Part shown: positions 7,501-10,118 of the stretch, in pieces
Numbering within the stretch: the first letter of the stretch is position 1
How the letters are laid out: each line of letters opens with the position of its first letter
Assembly (NCBI GenBank): GCA_052035955.1
Contig: JBPOHD010000011.1
Span: forward strand, 1 to 10,118
Source of the DNA: JAEUNJ01 sp052035955
GTDB lineage: Bacteria; Pseudomonadota; Gammaproteobacteria; Burkholderiales; Rhodocyclaceae
Length of the DNA stretch: 10,118 bases
Direction: 5' to 3'
Position numbers and translations under genes: made by a program
The notes under the pieces: model-generated
Database searches by the model: none
Seen by the model: the letters and a program-made list of their open reading frames with translations, nothing else
What the model was told of the DNA's origin: nothing

Positions 7501-8397
7501 GCGGGGAATCCGGCCTCCGACCTCCTGCCGCCCCCGGTGGCCGAGTTCGCCGACCCGGGCCGCCGGCGTGTGGCGCAGTTCCAGGACGCCGCCTACGCCG
7601 AGCTCTATGACCAGCGCATCGGCCGGGTGCTCGCCGCCGAGCGCGCCCTGGACCCGGAAGGCGCCGGGGGCTGGGCCGTCACCCGCGAGGCGGCCCGCTA
7701 CCTGGCCCTCTGGATGGCCTTCGACGACCTCGTCCGGGTGGCCGGCCTGAAGTCCGCCGCCGGCCGCCACGCCCGCGTCCGCGCCGAGACGGCCGCCGCC
7801 CCCGGCGACCTGCTGCGCATCGTCGACTTCTTCAAGCCCGGCATCCCCGAGATCGCCGGCCTGCTGCCCCGCAAGCTCGCCGACCGGCTGCTGGCCCGGG
7901 AGGCGCGGCGCCTGGCCCGCGGCCTGCCGCCGGCCGCCTGGCCGCTCCGCCTCGATGCCACGAGCATCCACGGTTTCCTCGCCCTGCGCCTGCTGGCCGG
8001 CCTCAGGGGCATGCGCCGGCGGGGCAGCCGCTACGCCGAGGAGCAGGCGCTGATCGAGGACTGGCTGGGGACGATCGTCGCCCTGGCCGGCGAGGGCGAC
8101 TGGGCCTCGGCCCGGGAGGCGGCCCTCTGCGGGCGGCTGGTGAAGGGCTACGGCGCCACCAACGCGCGGGCCAGGGAGAACCTGGCCCACCTGCTGCGCT
8201 ACGTGGCCGTCCGCGGCCAGGACCCGGCCCTGCGCGCCGCCCGCCTGCGCGCCGCCCGGGAGGCCGCCCTGGCCGACGAGGAAGGCACGGCCCTGGACCG
8301 CACCCTGGAAGCGCAGAACGCCCCGAAGCGCGCGCCCAGGCCCCAGCCCGTGCGCTGGGTCGGCAGCCACCCGGCGGCGTTGTGGAGGCGAGGATGA
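4516..8397 (+). CDS. iorAB: Indolepyruvate:acceptor oxidoreductase, fused IorA-IorB-DUF6537 (1293 aa)
   Basis: Cytoplasmic thiamine diphosphate/Fe-S enzyme that oxidatively decarboxylates aryl-2-oxo acids (indolepyruvate, phenylpyruvate) to aryl-acyl-CoA. Order of parts: pyrimidine-binding domain (about 15-195, GGYQGAPVSHLLDVM); middle domain (about 255-370); thiamine diphosphate domain (about 408-600) with CTGCPERP (413-420) and GDG (484-486) followed by LKNG (512-515); Fe-S segment with C632, C637, C643, C668, C671, C674 and C684; Pro/Ala/Gly linker (about 715-765); gamma/IorB domain (about 768-970, GGEGGGVLAEWL then GVAQRTGATSYYVEI); second linker (about 972-1003); helical DUF6537 (about 1005-1285, including VDFFKPGIPEIAGLLPRKLADR). 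From family knowledge, this IorA subtype is usually separate from its IorB-DUF6537 partner, so the fusion is notable. It starts with TTG behind a strong ribosome site and is divergent from lysR. The exact substrate and electron acceptor are unknown. Confidence 0.93.
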   Translation: MEVSFSREVEQLRLGAGEAFHGEGILAITKALLQSGVAYVGGYQGAPVSHLLDVMVQAEPYLAELGVHVEACSNEASAAAMLGASIHYPLRGAVTWKSVVGTNVAADALSNLASPGVTGGALIVVGEDYGEGASVIQERTYAFALKSSILLLDPRPELANMVRLVEEGFALSEASNMPAFLQLRVRACHVRGSFECKDNLAPAVSRRRVMEEPAAFDYGRLAHPPATFRQEKLKGEERLPAARRFIVERGLNEVFPGRRADLGVIVQGGLHNGLARALRQLGLADAFGMGGLPVLALNVTYPLVPEQIGDFCRGKRAVLVVEEGQPEFIEQEVGLVLRRLDIGTPIHGKDLLPMAGEYTVEAMARGMADFLARHAPGMDLAAGREWLAATGARRAAVAAALAAPLPPRPPQFCTGCPERPVFAALKLAQREVGPVHIAADIGCHAFATFEPFSFGHTILGYGMSLASRAGVSPMMRRRALAIMGDGGFWHNGLLTGVESALFNGDDAVLVILKNGYTSATGTQEIISTPDEEVRATAPDKHQSLVDRNRTIEDTLRGIGVAWLRTVHSYRVDEMRRTLEEAFTTAYAGLKVIVAEGECQLERQRRVKPWVAGLLKAGKRVERVKYGVDEDVCSGDHSCIRLSGCPTLTLKDNPDPLRPDPVATVVEGCVGCGLCGENAHAAALCPSFYRAEVVTHPGPGERLLAWLRRTVIGLFQAPEAPAPAPGRPGAPAGGPGARARRGEPPPAPAAGRDDAGMAPPAAPGGTDPVCILVAALGGEGGGVLAEWLVDAATAAGFPAQATSIPGVAQRTGATSYYVEILPVPAAALAGRRPVLSLAPVPGAVDILAASELLEAARQAGNGMASPERTVLITSTHRTLTTFEKLAPGDGRFDADRLLAAAGAQSRTLVAFDMAAVAREAGTVPSAVLFGAIAGSGRLPFGREACEAVIRASGRGVEASLRGFAAAFERACAGGVQDPAPAMATTPTASPATTAAPAGNPASDLLPPPVAEFADPGRRRVAQFQDAAYAELYDQRIGRVLAAERALDPEGAGGWAVTREAARYLALWMAFDDLVRVAGLKSAAGRHARVRAETAAAPGDLLRIVDFFKPGIPEIAGLLPRKLADRLLAREARRLARGLPPAAWPLRLDATSIHGFLALRLLAGLRGMRRRGSRYAEEQALIEDWLGTIVALAGEGDWASAREAALCGRLVKGYGATNARARENLAHLLRYVAVRGQDPALRAARLRAAREAALADEEGTALDRTLEAQNAPKRAPRPQPVRWVGSHPAALWRRG

Positions 8398-8563
8398 ATC
8401 TGAAAGCCTCGCCACAGAGGCGCCGAGGTGCCGGGAAAGGCGATCGATCCATGACCATCGCATTCTTCTCAGCCCACCCGACGGGTGCGCAAGACCCACC
8501 CTGCACCCCCCTGCATTTCCTCTGCGTACTCTGCGTCTCTGCGGTGGAAAAAGGTTTTCCGGG
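8398..8563. repeat. Intergenic repeat-like element with imperfect terminal inverted repeats
   Basis: The whole gap between the oxidoreductase and FAD enzyme genes. CACAGAGGCGCCGAG (8413-8427) matches the reverse complement of CTCTGCGTCTCTGCG (8529-8543) at 12 of 15 positions. The right end carries three CTCTGCG units (8522-8528, 8531-8535 with flanks, and 8537-8543). An internal perfect palindrome lies at 8475-8487. From general knowledge, CACAGAG/CGCAGAG strings of this kind form dispersed intergenic repeats in many environmental bacteria, and the peptides they encode recur in spurious hypothetical proteins. The 61-codon frame across it (8382-8567) is therefore not called. It may act as a terminator or processing element within the operon; no other copy is in this window. 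Confidence 0.6.
8475..8487. repeat. Perfect palindrome CACCCG-A-CGGGTG
   Basis: A 13-base odd palindrome with 6-base arms and a one-base centre, inside the repeat-like gap. As RNA it would form a short GC stem-loop only by opening the inner pairs (CACCC/GGGTG around GAC). There is no following T-tract, so it is not a clear intrinsic terminator. Confidence 0.4.
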
Positions 8564-9940
8564 ATGAGCACGGACTTGATCGACGCGCTGCGCGCCATCG
8601 TCGGCCCGGCCCAGGTCTTCGCCGGCGAGGCCGTCGAGCCGCGCTTCCTGGCCGACTTCATGGTCGCCGCCCCGGCCGGCACGCCCCTGGCCGTGGTGCG
8701 CCCGGGCAGCGTCGCCCAGGTGTCGGCCGTGCTGCGCGCCTGCTCGGCGGCCGGAGTCGGCGTCGTCACCCAGGGCGGCATGACCGGCATGGCCGGCGGC
8801 GGCACGCCGGTGCCGGGCTGCGTCGTCCTCAGCCTGGAGCGCATGGCCGGCGTCGAGGAGATAGACCCGGCCGCCGCGACGCTCACCGCCTGGGCCGGCA
8901 CCACCCTGCAGGCGATCCAGGAGGCGGCCCGGGAGGCCGGCTTCCTCTATCCCCTGGACCTGGGCGGCCGCGGCTCCTGCCGCATCGGCGGCAACGTGGG
9001 CACCAATGCCGGCGGCAACCGGGTCATCCGCTACGGCATGACGCGGGACCTGGTCCTCGGCCTGGAGGTGGTGCTGGCCGACGGCACGGTGATCACCTCC
9101 CTGAACAAGATGCTGAAGAACAACGCCGGCTACGACCTGAAACAGCTCTTCATCGGCAGCGAGGGCACCCTGGGCGTCGTCACCCGCGTCGTCCTGCGCC
9201 TCCACCCCCTGCCGCGCAGCGCCTGCACGGCCCTCTGCGCCGTTCCCGACTACGACCGGGTGGTGGCCCTGCTGCGCCACGCCCGGGAGGGCCTGGGCGG
9301 CACGCTCTCGGCCTTCGAGATGATGTGGCCCGACTTCTACGAGCGCATCACCCGCGGCGTGCCCGGCTGCGCCCCGCCCCTGCCCTACGGCCACCTGCTG
9401 GTGGAGGCCCTGGGTGCCGACCAGGCCCGCGACCAGGAGCGCTTCGAGGCCATGCTCGGCGAGGCCCACGAGGCCGGCCTGCTGGCCGACGCGGTGGTCG
9501 CCCATTCCCGGGCCGACGCGGAGGCCCTGTGGCGCATCCGCGACGGCTCCGGCGAGTTCCGGCGCGTCTTCTGGCCCCACGTGGGCTTCGACGTCAGCAT
9601 CCCCACCGGCGGCATCGGCGCCTTCATCGAGGCCTGCACCGCCGCCGCCCGGGCCCGCTGGCCGGAGGCGGAGACCGTCTTCTTCGGCCACGTGGGCGAC
9701 GCCAACATCCACATCGGCATCCGCGTCGGCGACGGCGCGCAGCCGGAGCACGAACTGGAGGAGCTGGTCTACGGCCTGGTGGGACGGTGGCGCGGCTCCA
9801 TCTCCGCCGAGCACGGGATCGGTTCCCTGAAGCGGCCCTACCTGGGACACTCCCGCTCGCCGGAGGAAGTGGCCCTGATGCGCACGCTCAAGCAGGCCCT
9901 GGATCCCGGGGGTACCCTCAATCCGGGGAAGGTGATCTAA
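8564..9940 (+). CDS. FAD-binding D-2-hydroxy acid dehydrogenase (GlcD / D-lactate / D-2-hydroxyglutarate dehydrogenase family)
   Basis: Oxidises a D/(R)-2-hydroxy acid to the 2-oxo acid, passing electrons to a cytochrome, ETF or quinone rather than oxygen. The 458-residue chain has the VAO/PCMH FAD domain (about 38-215): VVRPGSVAQVSAVLRAC, GGMTGMAGGGTP (71-82), the conserved GGNVGTNAGGNRVIRYG (142-158), and GSEGTLGVVT (198-207). The C-terminal substrate domain carries the metal and active-site motifs GHVGDANIHI (375-384, His376 and His383) and SAEHGIGSLKR (414-424, Glu416 and His417), and ends in the usual LDPGGTLNPGKVI. Length is typical. The ATG at 8564 has AAGG 9 bases upstream. No GlcE or GlcF partner follows, so it is more like the stand-alone dehydrogenases. 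Position after the indolepyruvate oxidoreductase gene suggests D-aryl-lactates as substrates, but D-lactate, glycolate or D-2-hydroxyglutarate cannot be excluded. Confidence 0.93.
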   Translation: MSTDLIDALRAIVGPAQVFAGEAVEPRFLADFMVAAPAGTPLAVVRPGSVAQVSAVLRACSAAGVGVVTQGGMTGMAGGGTPVPGCVVLSLERMAGVEEIDPAAATLTAWAGTTLQAIQEAAREAGFLYPLDLGGRGSCRIGGNVGTNAGGNRVIRYGMTRDLVLGLEVVLADGTVITSLNKMLKNNAGYDLKQLFIGSEGTLGVVTRVVLRLHPLPRSACTALCAVPDYDRVVALLRHAREGLGGTLSAFEMMWPDFYERITRGVPGCAPPLPYGHLLVEALGADQARDQERFEAMLGEAHEAGLLADAVVAHSRADAEALWRIRDGSGEFRRVFWPHVGFDVSIPTGGIGAFIEACTAAARARWPEAETVFFGHVGDANIHIGIRVGDGAQPEHELEELVYGLVGRWRGSISAEHGIGSLKRPYLGHSRSPEEVALMRTLKQALDPGGTLNPGKVI

Positions 9941-9995
9941 TCGCGGCACAAGCGCCGGCCAAAGGCGCACGAAGAACAAGGACGGAAGAGCACGG
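9941..9995. other. Short gap before the transporter gene
   Basis: The 55 bases are less GC-rich, with degenerate repeats (GCACGAAGAACAAGGACGG, then AGCACGGATGCACGAG running into the next gene). GGAAGAG at 9984-9990 is a plausible ribosome site 5 bases before the ATG at 9996. No terminator is seen, so read-through from the FAD enzyme gene is likely. Confidence 0.4.
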
Positions 9996-10118
9996 ATGCA
10001 CGAGGAACCCCTACAGCCGACACCCTTCGCCATCCACGACCGCTTCGGTCCCGTGGGGCGGTGGCTGCTCTACCTGGCCCGCGTCATGGCCGTCATCGGC
10101 GGCCTGATCTTCGTCGGC
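9996..10118 (+). CDS. Probable TRAP transporter small permease (DctQ-type), 3'-truncated by the window edge
   Basis: The first 41 codons of a gene running off the right edge. The peptide has a short polar start (MHEEPLQPTPFAIHDRFGP), then VGRWLLYLARVMAVIGGLIFVG, an amphipathic stretch entering a hydrophobic first membrane helix. WLLYLAR followed by a Gly-rich first helix is characteristic of DctQ small permeases of TRAP transporters, inner-membrane carriers that work with a large permease (DctM) and a periplasmic binding protein (DctP) to import organic acids using ion gradients. A GGAAGAG ribosome site lies 5 bases before the ATG, and 55 bases separate it from the FAD dehydrogenase gene, so it probably shares that operon. 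The family call rests on a short segment; another small membrane protein is possible. The presence of DctM and DctP to the right would confirm it. Confidence 0.68.
   Translation, partial: MHEEPLQPTPFAIHDRFGPVGRWLLYLARVMAVIGGLIFVG

Noticed and set aside
2703..7610. 1635-codon open frame on the + strand
   Set aside because: It is antisense to the mdlB-like and lysR genes and then out of frame over the oxidoreductase. The translation is Arg/Gly/Pro/His-rich with no domain; it is an effect of extreme GC, where stops are rare.
8406..8428. Hairpins just after the oxidoreductase stop (GCCTC/GAGGC and CCTCG/CGAGG) as an intrinsic terminator
   Set aside because: Only 5-base stems with no T-tract; they coincide with the repeat arm, so I treat them as part of that element.
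8398..8563. CRISPR array or tandem repeat locus
   Set aside because: The CTCTGCG units are short, adjacent and without spacers; this is not a CRISPR arrangement.
8382..8567. 61-codon frame across the intergenic repeat, overlapping the FAD gene start
   Set aside because: Its peptide is simply the translation of the repeat arms, a familiar source of spurious hypothetical proteins; no ribosome-site or domain support beyond a chance GGAGG.
4453..8904. 1483-codon open frame on the - strand opposite the oxidoreductase
   Set aside because: Gly/Ala/Gln-rich shadow without motifs, crossing the intergenic repeat and the FAD gene start. The + strand gene has clear domains.
8003..10033. 676-codon open frame on the - strand opposite the FAD dehydrogenase
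   Set aside because: Shadow of the FAD enzyme gene and the repeat; no family motif.

Overview
The window reads as chromosome of a very GC-rich proteobacterium. The protein families (a betaproteobacterial-type indolepyruvate oxidoreductase, an MdlB-like mandelate dehydrogenase, a TRAP transporter) and the codon use suggest a Betaproteobacterium of the Rhodocyclales/Zoogloeaceae kind (Thauera/Azoarcus-like). That placement is inference; no rRNA or other marker gene is present.

Left block (1-2289, + strand, visibly lower GC): the 3' part of a type I restriction endonuclease subunit gene (hsdR), followed 4 bases later by a small YgjP/DUF45-type zinc metallopeptidase gene. The nuclease domain and Walker A of HsdR, and hsdS/hsdM if present, lie to the left of the window. 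A 50-bp gap (2290-2339) separates this block from a convergent block of much higher GC.

Right block (2340-10118): a catabolic locus built around a 94-bp divergent control region (4422-4515). Leftward (- strand) run a LysR-type regulator gene and, with no gap, an FMN-dependent (S)-mandelate dehydrogenase-like gene. Rightward (+ strand) run a 1293-residue fused indolepyruvate:acceptor oxidoreductase (alpha, gamma/beta and DUF6537 parts in one chain, TTG start), a 166-bp gap filled by a repeat-like element, a GlcD/D-2-hydroxyglutarate dehydrogenase-type FAD enzyme, and the first 41 codons of a probable TRAP transporter small permease.

The genes fit together as a 2-hydroxy acid module: the TRAP system could import a hydroxy acid, the FMN enzyme (L/S isomers) and the FAD enzyme (D/R isomers) could oxidise it to a 2-oxo acid, and the oxidoreductase could decarboxylate an aryl-2-oxo acid to an aryl-acyl-CoA, under LysR control. 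The individual families are recognisable; the joint substrate and the physiological role are inferred.

The most unusual items are the single-chain IorA-IorB-DUF6537 fusion with low-complexity linkers, the pairing of enantiomer-complementary hydroxy acid dehydrogenases with an aryl-pyruvate oxidoreductase, and the inverted-repeat intergenic element at 8406-8550.
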